Assembly: GCA_027422505.1 (NCBI GenBank)
Contig: JAPQWV010001348.1
Location: 1 to 64,000 of the forward strand
Source: Craterostigma plantagineum
Taxonomy: Eukaryota > Streptophyta > Magnoliopsida > Lamiales > Linderniaceae
Direction: 5' to 3'
DNA length: 64,000 nt
Positions within the stretch are counted from its first letter, which is position 1, and every line of letters begins with the position of its first letter. A model generated the notes under the pieces. It was not told the origin of the DNA, did not search any database, and saw only the letters and a program-made list of their open reading frames with translations. Both the position numbers and the translations under genes were made by a program. This document shows, piece by piece, positions 52,697-64,000 of the stretch.

Positions 52697-54481
52697 TTGC
52701 TCGGAATTGTTTCTTTTGTAGTGGGGCTACATGCTTATTTAGGTGAATTCTGTGGATGGAATCGTAAATTCGCGTTGCAGTGCAGCTTTTGATGTGTTAA
52801 CTTGTGTGTTGTGATTCAAACCTATGCTGCTGACTAGAGGTTAGAGGATTATGTGAGATAATTATATATGTTTTTCATCACCATTCTGCAAATGATGCAT
52901 CTTCCTTATCCGTTGCGATAGTTTCTAAATTGAATTTGCTAGTTAGAACCTACTGGTTTGCGCTACAAAGCAACTAAATGGGGGAGAGAAGAAAGGGTTC
53001 GAAAAAGAAAGGTTTCAACTTTATTTGTGATGAGCTATGTGGTTGATGGACTAGTACCATCAACACACATAAGCACTCTGTTAAGGTGGCTTTGAACTCA
53101 TGATAGGAGGTTGTTCTCTATACCCTTTGTATAGTAGTAGGTGGTAGATCTTGGTGTTACTTTCTTTGCCAGGAAGGAACTGTACATCTGCTTTAGCTAG
53201 TTGATTCTCTGTTAAGCTATTCTTGAACACGATCGAGACTTAAGGTTATGCACCTTCAGCATATTTGTGCGTTATTTGGAGATGGTGTTATTTTCGTTAC
53301 CATGTGACGATAGATGCGCTATGGTCAAGCTGGATTCATTTTGATGTTATTCTACCTTTGTCGTATGTCCTTTCTTCTACGATATGTCGCAGATGCAATG
53401 ATCAAGAATGTCCTACTTGGGCAGAAAAGAGTAATATAACTAAGCCATTCGGCGGATTTGCGCGTGGGACCCACACGCAGTCGTGGTGTTGTATAGGCGT
53501 GATATGTCCCGCGGCCTGCCGAGAGGCTCGATCCAAGCTCCATTGATAGACATACTACGAAACTATCACAGTGAATGATCATAGATAGGTCAAGCTAAGA
53601 TTTACAAAGATGCTAATATGCTTCGCTGGGGTTAGCTTTCGTAGGCGTTTCACCAGACCAGCCTCGCCATTTTTTTGTGGTTTTTTTTTTTTCCTTTTCC
53701 TATTCCGAGGTATTCGATTCCAAGTGAATGAACTTATGGGCTGTTGCCATTATTTGAGAATGGGAGATTTGTATATGAGTTTCAAACCGTAAAATACAGT
53801 AAAACCTCTATTTCGATAAATTAATAAACCCTCTAAAACAATAAAATCTTCCGGTTCCGACTTGGGCCTTTGTAAAAAATGATTAAATTCGATAAGATAA
53901 TAAGATAATAATTATTCTCAAAATTCTTTGTAAATCTTAGGTCCCATTAAAACTCTAATTAATAATCCATATTATTACAATTATAAATATTATGGGCATT
54001 TGCTAAAATATGAATCTATTGTCACTTGTTTCTTTCTTAAAACGTAAATCTAAATGAATTTCATCTCGAACTTTTTTAATTGCAGCCAAGAGTTCCGTGT
54101 GTCCAGCAACAAAAAATATATATATAGATAAATTATATTTAATTAGTTACAAAGAATTGGTTGATTCATGAATATAATCAATTAGTCATATTTTAATACT
54201 AAATCATCTGAATTTAAATTTTTTTTCTTTTAATTAATAAGTTATTAATTTATCAATATATTAATATCTCTTTAAACTAATAAAATTTAGAGATCCCAAG
54301 GATAAATGACATCCGCAACCATTACGTTTTTTTCTAAATACATAAATTTATTATTTTTTTTCTCGATAACTATAAATTAAACATTTTTAGAGATAACAAC
54401 AATTATTAATTGGAAAAAAAATCACTTGAATTGAAAGCGCAAGATTGAAGAGCGAGGTGAACGTAGTCTTGGCTACCGGCG
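52697..54481. other. Long spacer with a possible degraded transposon end
   Basis: About 1.8 kb. Bases 52697-53790 are mixed composition, with no gene supported. At 53798 the sequence CAGTAAAACCTCTATTTCGA and ATAAATTAATAA looks like the terminus of a plant DNA transposon family whose ends read CAGTAAAACCTCTATAAATT; the stretch to about 54300 is AT-rich and may be its body, with a decayed far end (AATTTAGAGATCCC). The rest is AT-rich promoter for the next gene. Confidence 0.4.
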
Positions 54482-55566
54482 ATGTCTCTTGTGGATTACT
54501 CGTATTCTGACGACGACGACGACGACGACGAATCTCAACAAGTGAAGGCTTCGTCCCCGAAACGACCCCGTTTTGAGGGCCCAGCTCAAAAACCCCATAA
54601 CATGTCAGTTCAGATTTTTTTTTTCTCTTCGTTCTTTTAAGTTCGAGTTACTTAATCTTGTTTCTGAATCTCCTTTCCCTTCTCGATTAAGCTGTCAGAG
54701 ATGGGATCGAGTAGTTGTTTGGTGTTCAATTTTCCCCTGGGAATTCGATGTTCTATTAACACGTGGAAAATCCGAATGACATTTTATTGCTCAAGAAACT
54801 TCTTGGACTTTGATCCTCAGCTTCGATTGGCTTTAGGATTTTGATAGTTTATCATAGATGCTTCTGCTCCATTCACTGGATCCATTTTCTGCAGGTCACA
54901 CGCTACAGCTGACTTGTACCGTAATGAATTGTCGATTCGTGCGTGATTAATCGATGGCAACAAATACAAAAATCGAAAGTCTTTCTTGTTTCTGTATGTT
55001 TAGTGAGAAAAAAAAAATCTTTACTTTGTCCTTGATAGGTTATCCGCGAACACCGCCCCACCTTCAAAGGATACGAAAGTGACGATACCCGATAATCCTT
55101 CGAAGCTAAACCTCCCCGATGCATCGGCCCTTTTGAACGCACCTTCAGCTTCCTCTAACCCACCCAACGCTTCAGACCATGAGTCGAGAGTTGCAGCTGC
55201 AATGGCTGAAAGTGCTGCGAGAAAAAGGGAGTCGAACGTATTGTCTGCTGATAATCATCGAAGTAGTAAAGTCCCAAAAGGGCGGATGATTCCTCACACG
55301 AAGAATGTTTCGGATACTTCAGGCGGTCGTTTTTTTGTTCCACCTCAGCTTGCTGGAAGGTGAGATGATTCACTTGGTTGGCTAAAGTAGATTCACTGAG
55401 ATAAGTTTCACCTCACTGCATAGAACAGCTTCTGATAAAATATATGTTTGATCAACTTACAATGTGGATTTGTTTTTCTTCTCTTTGCTTTTTGGGCAGG
55501 AGCAACGTTGTGACAGAGGACATAAGCAAGCTGTTTGTGAAGAAAAATGCTAATCCATCAACATAA
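54482..55566 (+). CDS. Small nuclear-type protein with acidic start, unknown function
   Basis: Three exons (54482-54603, 55039-55359, 55500-55566) join in frame to 169 residues. The start is MSLVDYSYS followed by eight Asp and ESQQVKASSPKRPRFEGPAQ; this MSLVDY-plus-acidic opening is also seen in PRCC-like and other nuclear proteins. The middle is Ala/Ser/Pro-rich and low in structure. The C-terminus has GGRFFVPPQLAGRSNVVTED, then ISKLFVKK, which looks like the conserved part of a plant family. A nuclear role is inferred from composition. I do not recognise a named family. Confidence 0.7.
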
Positions 55567-55760
55567 AAGGGCTTTAACTGCGCCATGATTACTCATTCCT
55601 TTAGTGGAAAACTATTGAACCCTTTTGAGCTAGATGCATATTTCATGTAGCAGAGCAGTTTTACATATTTATGTATTGATCCATAACCTATAGACATATA
55701 TACAAATCTGCAACTTCATTCTGCATCACTACATTTTTTAGCTATTCACAGCAACTGTGA

Positions 55761-57583
55761 TTAATTTGGAAGGCGGGGCGGTGAATTTCTTTGAGCAAAG
55801 GGTTTGAGTCGAGATCTCAGCCAATCCCAGTTCGAAGACGTTGGGCCGCAGAATTGCACCTCGACTGATCTCCGCGACCCTTTTCGAACGAATTCCAACT
55901 CCTTTGTGACTTCAAGGTGTTCGTAGTCGACCAAGGGCAGAGAAAAAGAACCGTTGGACTCCAATTTTCTAATCCAACCCCGCAAGATATAATTCACAAC
56001 CTGACAAAAACGATATATGGGGCGTGAAATTTTGTCCTAAAATCACCGTATATCGACGAGAAAAAGCTATGCCCCTTTTAACATTAATTACCTCGGGCAC
56101 TTCGTCGTGAGGGCAATGGCCAGCAGGGTTTATAACGTAGTATGGGGCGTTTTGAATCTGTTTTTTCACTTGATAACCCCAATAGGGAGTCACCCAAGGA
56201 TCTTGTTTCCCATACATGAGGCAAAACGGCGTATCATTCTCCTTACACCTGAGAAATCACAGTCATCAGCAACTTATACATATGCTGTAATGTTTCCCTC
56301 AAATTTTCCCGGAAAAAAAAAAAATTATACCTTTCCAATGCTTCTTTGAAGGAAATCTCTCCCCTTGGAGCAAACATAATCGAAGCCAAAGCAGCTGCGG
56401 CGGCGGGATGTTGAGTCGTCTCTACTATGCGACAAAACACTTCATCCACATCCGTAGTGTGGTCAGCGTAAACTTGCTTCAATATGTCAGCTATTGTTCT
56501 GGGATCGCTTATCTTCATCCATCTAAGAACCCCAAAATCAATAATTTGGAGGAAGAAAAATGTCAAAGATGGTCACATCACAAGTGGAGGTATAGTTTTG
56601 TTTCGCAGTGTAAAACGAGGACTTACAGAGCTTGTATCAATTGTCTGGCAAAAGAAGGGAGTGGGAATTTTCCAGACCATGGGATGAGTTTGGACAGAGC
56701 CGGAGACCTCTCGGGATTAGGGAGAAGTCCCCAAAAAGGAGTGGCGTTGAGCAAAGTTATGCCTTTCACCAAATGAGGGTAATATGCTGCTAGATATACA
56801 GCTATGAAACCACCAAGTGAGTTCCCCACTAGATATACTGGTTCTTTGATCACCTAACCAACAAAAAAAAACATCATATTGTTAAGGCATTTACATTAGT
56901 AGCTTACATTGTCCGGGAAAAAAATACATAAAGCTTCAAATTCAATTAGCTACCTCTTCTATGAAATATCGAACTTGGTCCCTCCAAAGATCAACCGAAT
57001 AAACCAATTCTTCTGCCCACGCTTCGCTTTCCTCTCCAAAGCCCCAAGAGGTATTGATCCCATCTAAAGCCTTTAACGTCGGATCTTCGCAAGGCAAAGA
57101 CATCCCTTGACCGAGGAAATCTAAAGCCCATACCCTGTAATTTCTACCTAGATCTTCGAGTTGTTTCTTGTAATGAAACGAGCCCACGCCAAAGCCAGGG
57201 AGGCAGAGAATGGTGGGCGATTCTGAATTTTCGAGACCTGCTACTTCGTAATAGACGTGGATCTTGGGTTTCCATTCCCAGAAACCGCTGCCTATCGCAG
57301 CTACGTTATCTCCTCTTTCCTTGTCTGGCAAACCAGGGATCAAAACTTTAGGTATCGAATTGGATTTAATGCCCTCGATTGTTCGGCCATCTTCATCGGT
57401 GAGTGTAAAGGATTTGTTTTGGCTTATCGAGCAAGATAGCAAAGGATACAATCTGCTATGCCTGTGCCTGCTATTGAATCTTGTAGTGTACAGCTGAGAA
57501 TGCCTTCGATTTTCGGGATATGATTCCTTACGAGTATTATATGCGAAGCTGCAAGTGTTATGGCATGAAATGATTTCCATCAT
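55761..57583 (-). CDS. PPH: Pheophytinase (pheophytin pheophorbide hydrolase)
   Basis: Chloroplast alpha/beta-hydrolase that removes the phytol tail from pheophytin during chlorophyll breakdown in senescence. The N-terminus (MMEIISCHNTCSFAYNTRKE onward, Ser/Arg-rich) is a plastid transit peptide. The core contains PTILCLPGFGVGSFHYKKQL, then YRVWALDFLGQGMSLPCEDP and ELVYSVDLWRDQVRYFIEEV. The nucleophile elbow is VYLVGNSLGGFIAVYLAAYY (catalytic Ser), followed by GITLLNATPFWGLLPNPERS, the typical PPH signature. Further blocks are TTQHPAAAAALASIMFAPRG, YGKQDPW (Asp) and NPAGHCPHDEVPEVVNYILR (His). The C-terminus runs through ELEFVRKGSRRSVEVQFCGP to PRLPN (stop 55761-55763). At least four introns. 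All decoded exons are in frame. Confidence 0.95.
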
Positions 57584-58739
57584 CGACGAACAAACGATAG
57601 CAATCTGTGGAGAAGAGTAGATAATGAGAAGTTAAGTCATATAATCATCCTTAGTTTTATATACATGAAATACAAAGGTGAGACTGCTATACCATATAAT
57701 ATCTACAGAGTTGCCTCACTACCAAACTACGGATTCTTTCTTACGATAAGAGGTGCTATGGTCCCAGAGAAAGGTAATACGGATTAAAACACACCCACAG
57801 CTACTATACATAACTTACAATCTGAATATCATCCTTTCAATTAACCCCAAAAAACTTCAAGTTCACAAAAATCTTACCTTTAGGCTAAATCGCGGGGGGG
57901 TTTAGGCGAAAACTCCGAATTCCAAGCTTATAGGAGAAAAGCAAACGACTATTGAGGTGAGGATACTAAGCTTTCTGGGATGCACTTCTATCTTTCAGAA
58001 GACGATGGATAAATTATTGTCGCGCTGTTATAACAATATTGCTGACTTTTCTGGAAAATGAAAAAAGGAAACTTAAAGAAAAGGTTAAGTGCACGCAATG
58101 TTCTATTGTTTTTGCCAAGTGATCGTCGTATGTGGGGTGGGGACCATCCACGAAGAAATTGGAGAATTTACAACGTGGGTGTTTCCAGTACATTTTGGTT
58201 GTATGACATTGACGCCAAAGGTTTTCATAATTGTACATCTTGATCCTCAGAAAATCACAAATTTTGCCCCAATACTTGACCGAATTGGTCCAAGATATTA
58301 TTATGCAAACCTGCCTAAATAACGTGTAACGAACCGAAGGCTCTGGTCTCTTAGACTGCTGCGGTGGAATTTGTCATGTAATAATATCAAATATCATCTT
58401 TTTCTCCCCAAAGCTCTTACAGAGATGACTTGTTAATCAGTTATTATTGAGCCGTTTGTAGAAAGCTCATTTGGTCAGCTAGTCGCAATATTTGTCGCAT
58501 AACTGCCGATTTTAATTTAAATGGTAGTAGATAATGGGTTTCTATTTACGTCGATTTTTGTCCCTTGTGGATATTTGTCTTCCCTCATGGGAGTGTTGTG
58601 TCTCTTTGTGGGGTTATGGTATGCTCGTTTGTGAGCCTTTGCTCTCCCAATTTAGCGGTGAAACCTTTGGGCTATTTAACCCATGAATTAATGCAAGCTA
58701 TCATTTCGAAAAAAAAAAATAAATGTTCTCTCACAATCA
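57584..58739. other. PPH promoter and spacer with a possible retroposon tail
   Basis: AT-rich spacer. The stretch ending near 58710 (GAATTAATGCAAGCTATCAT, then TTCGAAAAAAAAAA) looks like the 3' end of a plant LINE or SINE insertion, with an A-tail. No gene is supported. Confidence 0.35.
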
Positions 58740-58839
58740 TGTAACCCAAAACCTGTAAAACTCTGCGTAGAAATTTGCAGAAAAATGGACAGAATAGAGA
58801 TCTCTGTTTCAATCATATGCACTACTATTGATCTTTATG

Positions 58840-58925
58840 TATGAAAAAACCCTCCTCCTTCGTCCGGGCTTGGGACCGGCTGTGGTTCGCTCACACAGGC
58901 GGAGTTAAAAACTTTTTTTTTTTTC
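58840..58925 (-). repeat. Fragment of a dispersed plant repeat
   Basis: On the minus strand this reads GTGAGCGAACCACAGCCGGT, then CCCAAGCCCGGACGAAGGAG, preceded by a T/A-rich run. I recognise this GC-rich block from dispersed repeats in several eudicot genomes; its parent element is not certain. Confidence 0.45.
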
Positions 58926-59106
58926 GAATAATCGTTACACAAAGTAAGAAAGACGATGATGCTGTAATTTACAACTGACTTGGGGATAACCATATAATTA
59001 ACTACAAGGCATGCCAATTTAAAAACTTACGTGACACATACCAAATAATGTAGATGATATCAAGTTTCTGAATCTTATGCCAAACACGACTAAGGAGGAT
59101 AATCAA

Positions 59107-59150
59107 GACCTGGAGGAGCCTTCAGCGAATCAAGAAAGTCTACACTGAAT
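59107..59150 (-). CDS. Possible last exon of an unresolved minus-strand gene
   Basis: The minus strand reads VDFLDSLKAPPGLDYPP followed by TAG, directly after an ATTCAG acceptor. It is coding-like and ends naturally, but no preceding exons were found in the 4 kb upstream, where only short Phe/Leu-rich frames occur. It might be the last exon of a gene starting near 63150, or chance. Confidence 0.25.
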
Positions 59151-62100
59151 CACGTATTGTCCCAACAACGATTTCTTAAGAGCATTAGTTAAGAATATTA
59201 CCTATCCTATACAATGAACTGTAATAGAAATGGCATTTAGAAATACTACCTAGCAAAGTTTTAGGGCAAAACCATCAGGTATATCCAAAAAAGTTCCAGA
59301 AAAAACTTGGAACTTGAACTGCTATGACAATAAACAAACATGCATTACAAAGGACAATCAACATAATATGGCTTCAGAATCTTGAAATCCAAGAACAAGC
59401 GTACATCCATCATGCTACTCAAAAAGATAAATCCAGTGGACACAACCCGTTTTGCAGATAAAAAAAAACGACATTCAAAGACAAAGGCATCTCCGAGTAA
59501 TGCTGCTTAGGATACACGTTCCAGTGCCAAGCACAACCAGCGATAAAAGATGATCATATAGATGATGAACCAAGAAAAAAGGGCATAGATGAAAATGGAA
59601 ACAGCCTCCACCTAACGATACCAAACATCAATAATCAAGAATACCAATTATCTGTCACAGGAATCATGCCTCAAACATACGGGTGTCTCTTCAACGCCGA
59701 TTAAAAGAAAGAAATCCTTATCTAGGAAAATAGTAGAGGGAATTGAAATGCAGAGACCCTGAATGAGAAAAAACCTCCATGCTGTTACGGCATACCAAAT
59801 TCCCCATCACCATTTACCCACGCCTTTCTAGTGCACAAGAAAACGTTTGAGAATATCCTACTTTCCTTTTGGAACATCACAGTGGACACCATTCTCAAGG
59901 ACACATGCACATGAAGCAGAGAAAGCCAAGATGCACGCCATATATCAAACACCAGAATGAGGATGGGAGATAAAGATACAGCTTTTCAAGGGAGAGTAGT
60001 ACACCTGTACGGATGCAACTCCCCCCACAATGCCACAGACCTTCAGATGAAGGTAGAAGAGAACTACCAAATTCAGCCACGGGTTTTTGAATAGTGTGTA
60101 CAACCAATCATCTCTAAGTTCATTGCAGCAACAAACACAAGCATAACAACCAGATAACTAAAGAACCAAGGAATAACAAAAACAAAACGAGAACCATATA
60201 TCACGTAGATTAGATTCAGTCGCAGAACGGTTTCTAGTGTTGCTTCAGAACATTCAAAATCTGCATCCACGAAGAAAATTCCCCAAAGAACGTAAAATGG
60301 CAAAACTGAATAACGTAAGGAGAACTTGAACCAGACATTTATACCAGATACAGCCCTCTTGGGAATACACGCCATCCAAAACTTCATCAGGAAAGTTGTG
60401 TGACATACTGTCCAAATGCAGGATAACAAGCAGAAGTTCACATTACCAAAATCCAGGTAAGACCAAATGGAAGAAGTAACCAGCTTATTGAACACTATTG
60501 TCCGAGTGAGTAATAAAGCAGAAACAACAAATACAAGTGCTGCGCGAGAAAAAAAGATGAACGAAAGCATTGTAGAACATGATGACTTAGTACTTGTCAC
60601 ACACAGATCATGTTGACGGCCATATCCATATTATTACCATTCATGCTCAACTCTTCTAGACCGCTAGCGCTTCTCCCACAAAAATTAACTTCAATTGTCA
60701 ATATGCATATCAAAAATGAAATCATCACAAGCTTCCCTCGTTTCTCCAGTTATGAACCAAGACATCATGCAATTTGTTTCAGTAGCCAAGTGAACCGAGT
60801 CAACCAGAATGTAGTAGGCAGAGGAGTGACAATTTGCAAAACTGTACCAAAATCCAATGAACAAACCAATCTGCTGCTAATCAAATGAGGGCCAAAGTAC
60901 AACACAATTACAAAGACAACTAAATGAAAACCATGACAGATGTAAATTTCAATATTACTGAAAATTTCCAACCCATCTTGACAGGTCACTAAATCCAAAA
61001 TCCAGTTGATATATTATGCAAATCCTCCGATTCAAGGCATTAATATCTGTTGAAACTTCACCCAGGCATCAAACACGAAATCCTTATCTTAAAAGCCATT
61101 CAGTGCAGCTACTCAATTAACTTAAGCAGAACGATAGGGCATAGAGCAGGAGTAAGGTAAAATGTCTTGTGATCATAAACCAGTTGTAAGAAGATAAACC
61201 GTCAATACTCAATTCCATTACCAGCTACAAATAACGAGCAAGGAAAAATAAATGCATTACTACGTAAAACTATTTCCTCACAATTGCTATCCAATAAACC
61301 ATCAGTACTCAATTCCATTACCAGCTACAAATAACGAGCAAGGAAAAATAAATGCATTACTACGTAAAACTATTTCCTCACTATTGGTATCCTAGTCTGC
61401 AGATCTTAGCTACGAACTGATACCAACCATGAATTTAATGTTTGAACCGTCTGCCTTCACAACAAAGTCATGATTTAGAAAATAAATAATTTAACCCACA
61501 AAAGTTAGATGGGAGGAGAAGCCATGAAAGTTAGGGAAGACAGACAAAAAAGCAAACCTCACACTGCAGTGCACAGGTCGAACCCAGTAATAGAATAAGA
61601 ATTTCCAAGGAATGCTGGCCACAAGAAGTTAAATTATTGAAAATAAGAACCGGAGTACAAACATCATTACTCCAAGAATATTAACTTCAACTCTGGGGAA
61701 CAACACAGACCATAAAATTCCTGCAAACTGCCAACCAGAAGCAAAAAATAGTCACAATAATCAATTATTTTTTCTTTTCTTAACCATATATAACGCATCA
61801 ACACATTAGCTTACTAAACTTCGATCCTCCAGAAAGCACATGAGATAAAAGCATTTGGCTGAGAAGCTGAATAAAAAATCGGGATATGGACAGAAGATGA
61901 AAGTTAATTGGCAGTGAATGATCCTTCAAAGCAAAAAGATACGAGTATGAATCAATACGTAAATTCAGCAAGGAAAAAGAACAGAACTATAAAACTGAGT
62001 ATGCCACTGAAAAACATATGAAAACATGATATAGAATATTAAAACCACCAACGCCAGGTATCTGTTTCTTTTTCATAAAACAGGTAAAAGACCTTCTGCA

Positions 62101-63943
62101 TAAAAAATGAACCATCAAACAAATTTTGAGAGGAAGGAACTGATTATTATGAATCAAAGAAATTGACACCGTGAAGCTAGAAAGAAAATTTTACACCAAA
62201 AAACTTATCTCAACTCAGCCGCTCAATCACTTTCACTTCCTACATAAACACTGCGTGAAAAAGGAAACATCAAATGACTTGGGAAAAGGGTACTGATGAT
62301 TGATGCTAGAAGATAAATTTAGAGAGAAACATCCTTCAACCAAACCATCAAACAACTTTCCCCGAACACCACGAGTCAAAGAAAATGCCTTGCAACCGTA
62401 TGCCTTATCTGAGATCAAACAAATTATCATTACTATTATATTAACCCATATCCTAAATGAAACCTATTAAACATGAAATGTAAATAGATGAAACTCCCCA
62501 AGGCAACCAAGTAGAAGACAATCAAGGACCCACAAGGAACCTTCCAGAAAATGTATCCTTGCACGGTAAGAAAACCCGTCATAGCCAACAATGAACGATC
62601 AATATCGAGTAGACAAAATCACATAACTACCCACAACAGAGCAGAATAAGAACCGGCTCGTCAACGTCATGCTCCCTAAAGATTCCTATCCTAGCCATGT
62701 CAATCATGAAGAATCGGAGATAAGCTGGACGACCAAACAAAAACATCAATCGATCGGCCTTCAAAAGAGGAACACAAGAAATTACGATGAACCCTAGACA
62801 AGAAAGCAAACAGCTGCAAACAAAGCAACATGACACATAAGGAGACGGGCGGTTGATTGATTCTTCACATCAGGAAACGAAGCAGAAACGAATTAGGAAG
62901 ATCCAATTTCCAACAAAAGCCATCTCCTCACAAACTCGTCATGAATCCCATCACAAAGCCACTGAGAATAGAAGATCAATCATAAAGAAGACGAAAATCA
63001 CAAAAAGGCCACAAAATAGCAGAACGATAATTGGCACGAAACAGATCCTTCACCGACGACATATTCAATCAACCGAGATTTTCGAACAAAAGAACAGCCA
63101 AGCAATAGCAGACAACAGACGAAAAGGCAGCAGAAATTACGACTTGGTGAAACGAAAGGGTTGGGCTATTTAAAGAAATCGATTGATTTTGGACGGACGA
63201 GATTAAGTCAATCGAACGGCGGTAAAAAAGGATCATACGCGTAAAGATTGTCGGTGCTTAGACCGCACGCTATTTACGACCACGGATTTCTTATCATAAT
63301 TAATCAACAATTATTACCTTTTCTTTATTTAATTAGGACTTTTTCAACCACCAATCTTCTCTTGCGGTCAACGTAGTGGTATGGTATATAATTATTCCTC
63401 AAATATAATTTTTTCATGTCTAACACAGACTTTTCCACAGCATTATATCGTACCAAAATTTTCGGGCTAAACTTAGTTTTTTCTCTTTTCAATCATGAAA
63501 TAAGTTTGTTTCTTATTAACAAAACTGCTTCTTTCGCGATTTATTAAAATGAAGTACGTAATAATCCATTGGACCTATTTTGAAAACCAACAGGTTTGGG
63601 CTTTCGACCTACTTTAATAAAATGAGAAAATAAACGAAAAACTTAAAAAAGCCGAAATTCTGGTAATCTTTTCAACACATCTTCGATAAGGGAAGGCAAC
63701 AATATTTTCTGTATTTATCAACAACCAAGAATACGATGAAACACTTCTTCATGCTTTCGTGTTAAGGCAACAACTGTTATCCTCATTACATCAGCGATGC
63801 TGATTTCCACAGTAGCTAAAACGAAAGTACTAAGAAAAACATTTCCTCACAAGCAGATAAAGCTAGTAATAAGAGAAGCAACTCTCATACCAAATGATAA
63901 AATTAGCCATATACAAAGCCAGATAGAATTCCCTCGTGCTTAC
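59151..63943. other. Long stretch without a readable gene
   Basis: About 4.8 kb. I find no exon set I can support. The composition is A-rich on the plus strand. On the minus strand, TTTAAATAGCCC near 63166-63177 could be a promoter, with a pyrimidine-rich, leader-like sequence after it; this suggests a transcribed minus-strand unit, possibly with long untranslated exons or non-coding. A 100-base tandem duplication lies at 61194-61393. The longest frame (60073-60600, minus) is hydrophobic and unlike any family I know. Confidence 0.4.
61194..61393. repeat. Tandem duplication, two copies of 100 bases
   Basis: Copy 1 (61194-61293) and copy 2 (61294-61393) share, without any difference, a 75-base block that begins TACTCAATTCCATTACCAGC and ends CTATTTCCTCAC. 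Only a few flanking bases differ between the copies. The period is exactly 100 bases, which points to a recent duplication. Confidence 0.93.
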
Positions 63944-64000
63944 TCATTGCGTCGTCACGCTCTTTGCAAGGTTTCGAGGCTGATCGACGTTGAAACCTCG
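63944..64000 (-). CDS. Glutamine-fructose-6-phosphate aminotransferase, C-terminal end only
   Basis: The gene runs off the right edge. The 18 codons visible on the minus strand read RGFNVDQPRNLAKSVTTQ and then a stop (63944-63946). This matches the highly conserved GFAT C-terminus (D-x-P-R-N-L-A-K-S-V-T). The enzyme makes glucosamine-6-phosphate from fructose-6-phosphate and glutamine, the first step of UDP-GlcNAc synthesis. Everything upstream lies outside the window. Confidence 0.88.
   Translation of the reverse strand, partial: RGFNVDQPRNLAKSVTTQ

Noticed and set aside
53265..53546. 93-codon open frame in the spacer
   Set aside because: No similarity to known families, no splice or promoter context, and a composition like the surrounding spacer.
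45508..57583. PHYB and PPH as a light/chlorophyll gene cluster
   Set aside because: They are separated by three unrelated genes and lie on opposite strands; proximity alone is not evidence of a cluster.
60073..60600. 175-codon open frame on the minus strand, hydrophobic
   Set aside because: Phe/Leu/Val/Cys-rich in the way random AT-rich DNA is; no recognisable domain, no clear promoter, and no neighbours in the same style.

Overview
This is a gene-dense eudicot nuclear segment. Most genes have GT-AG introns and the spacers are AT-rich, with small DNA-transposon relics and microsatellites. The families (PHYB, MYB46/83, pheophytinase, ECHIDNA, chloroplast-type neutral invertase, DUF538, DUF4378/TRM) are land-plant families. 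Protein similarity to asterids suggests that group, but I could not search and do not name a species.

Layout, left to right. UMP synthase (-) and ECHIDNA (-); both reading frames carry a small indel. Then a neutral/alkaline invertase (+), a DUF538 protein (-), and an RPAP3-like co-chaperone (-) divergent from a PDIL2-type protein disulfide isomerase (+). Then a TRM/DUF4378 protein (+), a cinnamoyl-CoA-reductase-like SDR (+), a MYB46/83-type regulator (+), and an LEA_2/NHL membrane protein (+) tail-to-tail with a small coiled-coil protein (-). Then a long EFR3/SRL2-like ARM-repeat protein (+), a small secreted cysteine-rich peptide (+), alpha-N-acetylglucosaminidase (-) and ribosomal protein eL29 (-). 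Then a broken jacalin-lectin fragment (+), complete phytochrome B (+), and a Trp/Asn-rich tandem-repeat protein (-) divergent from an acidic CHZ-like nuclear protein (+). Then a small acidic-start nuclear protein (+), pheophytinase (-), a mostly unreadable 6 kb stretch, and the last 18 codons of glutamine-fructose-6-phosphate aminotransferase (-) at the right edge.

The genes are mostly unrelated housekeeping and regulatory functions, as is usual for a plant chromosome arm; nothing looks like an operon or gene cluster. Loose themes exist: secondary-wall and secretory functions (ECHIDNA, MYB46, CCR-like, PDI) and light/chlorophyll functions (PHYB, PPH). I do not claim co-regulation. For most genes listed with exon coordinates, exon sums are divisible by three, which supports those models.

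I found no convincing previously undescribed system. The best leads are: (a) frame breaks in UMPS, ECHIDNA and the jacalin fragment, which are either consensus errors or real lesions; (b) a fold-back MITE inside PHYB intron 1; (c) an unrecognised 10-cysteine secreted peptide; (d) a protein with an internal 38-residue tandem repeat; (e) a coding-like orphan stretch between NAGLU and RPL29; and (f) several clean MITE-like elements and minisatellites.
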